Positions 13,935-14,503 of a stretch of DNA of 14,503 nt are shown in pieces (within the stretch, counting starts at the first letter, position 1; each line of letters starts with the position of its first letter). The position numbers were made by a program, and so were the translations under genes. Source of the DNA: Eggerthellaceae bacterium (GTDB lineage Bacteria > Actinomycetota > Coriobacteriia > Coriobacteriales > Eggerthellaceae); the NCBI GenBank assembly GCA_900754495.1, contig CAAEDC010000130.1, forward strand, positions 1 to 14,503, read 5' to 3'. The notes beneath the pieces are model-generated. The model saw only the letters and a program-made list of their open reading frames with translations. It was not told where the DNA came from and did not search any database.

Positions 13935-14503
13935 CTATCGGATGAAGTTCGTATAGGTCGTCGGCTCTTGGAACGGCGGCTCCAGCCCCGCTTCGCGCGC
14001 GGCGCGGATCGCCTTGATGAGGAAGGCCATGTTGCCGCCCAGAAAGCGCATCGCCTGAAGGCCCTCCTCGTCGCGCTCGACCTCTTCGGCGGTGGCGCCG
14101 TGGACGATGTTCCAGTAGCGCGACGTGGCGATGGGCATCTGCAGCAGCTGGAAGTAGCGGTTGAGCTGGTCGATCGTCGCCGTGTTCCCGGCGCGCCGGC
14201 AGCTGGTAACCGCTGCGCCCACCTTCATGCGGAAGCCGGCATCGCCGACGTTTTGGCGCAGCGTATAGAACGCCCGGTCAAAGAACGCGGTCGCCGCGCC
14301 GGTCGCGGCACCGAAGTGCACAGGGGAGCCCAGCACGATTCCGTCGTAGTTCAGCGCTACCTTCACGAAGTCATTCACGCGGTCGTCGAACACGCAGCGC
14401 CCTGTTTCCGCGCAGCGCTTGCAGGCGATGCAGCTTGCGAGCGGCTTGGTTCCCACCCAGAAGACGTCCCCGCCGACGCCCTCCCGCTCGAGGGCGCCCG
14501 CCA
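13935..14503 (-). CDS. Flavodoxin-fold NADPH:FMN reductase / iron-sulfur flavoprotein-like (partial)
   Basis: The gene runs off the right edge, so its N-terminal FMN-binding loop is not seen; about 189 codons are visible. After a strand ending FWVGTKPLASC comes a compact cysteine motif C-x2-C-x2-C-x5-C (14394-14432, reading CIACKRCAETGRC). This is the [4Fe-4S] ligand pattern of archaeal and bacterial iron-sulfur flavoproteins. GIVLGSPVHFGAATGA and FFDRAFY are the typical second FMN loop and following helix of this family. An internal GTG at 14456 could be read as a start, but the family needs the sequence upstream, which is open to the edge. It heads the visible part of the minus-strand operon and would supply electrons or reduce quinone-like or nitro compounds. 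Confidence 0.88.
   Translation of the reverse strand, partial: AGALEREGVGGDVFWVGTKPLASCIACKRCAETGRCVFDDRVNDFVKVALNYDGIVLGSPVHFGAATGAATAFFDRAFYTLRQNVGDAGFRMKVGAAVTSCRRAGNTATIDQLNRYFQLLQMPIATSRYWNIVHGATAEEVERDEEGLQAMRFLGGNMAFLIKAIRAAREAGLEPPFQEPTTYTNFIR

Noticed and set aside
1..14503. Mobile element, CRISPR array, tRNA or phage content
   Set aside because: I found no transposase, integrase, terminal repeats, regularly spaced repeats or tRNA-like fold. The AT-rich gap at 5918-6419 alone does not support a mobile element.

Overview
The window looks like chromosome of a high-GC, anaerobic actinobacterium of the Coriobacteriia, most likely the Eggerthellaceae (gut genera such as Eggerthella, Gordonibacter, Adlercreutzia). 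This is inferred from the GC-rich sequence with strong AGGAG-type ribosome binding sites, a choloylglycine hydrolase, a LysR regulator divergent from an OFA-type transporter, and Tat-exported lipoproteins. No marker gene fixes the genus. No tRNA, rRNA, CRISPR array, integrase or transposase was seen.

Layout. (1) 37-3262, minus strand: a bile salt hydrolase-type enzyme (2297-3262), a 14-TM DHA2-class MFS exporter (480-2153) and a small protein with a CxCxxC tail (37-399). (2) 3263-3674: a gene-free stretch with a probable promoter for the hydrolase and a strong bidirectional terminator. (3) 3675-5917: an OFA-type MFS transporter divergent from a LysR regulator, with an 18-bp palindrome between them. 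(4) 5918-6419: a visibly AT-richer gene-free stretch between two convergent LysR genes. (5) 6420-9029: a second LysR gene divergent from a Tat lipoprotein alpha/beta hydrolase, which overlaps an MFS gene of only 195 aa. (6) 9083-14503, minus strand, tightly packed: an iron-sulfur-flavoprotein-like reductase cut by the window edge, a 44-codon SDR remnant, an aldo/keto reductase, a Tat lipoprotein esterase, a TbADH-like zinc alcohol dehydrogenase, a DUF4405-like membrane protein and a RibD-C/DHFR-like reductase.

How it may work together (inference). The right-hand operon pairs an exported esterase with several cytoplasmic NAD(P)H or flavin reductases and a small histidine-rich membrane protein. 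That would suit esterase release of a small alcohol or carbonyl compound outside the cell and its redox conversion inside. The left-hand pair couples amide hydrolysis of bile acid conjugates or N-acyl amides with an exporter. Both LysR genes sit divergently beside the genes they probably control.

The most unusual observations are two genes that keep both ends and start signals but have lost their middle in frame. The MFS gene 8442-9029 reads as TM1-2 joined directly to TM9-12. The SDR at 13776-13910 reads as its N-terminal Rossmann motif joined to its C-terminal tail. No clearly new defence or mobile system is present.
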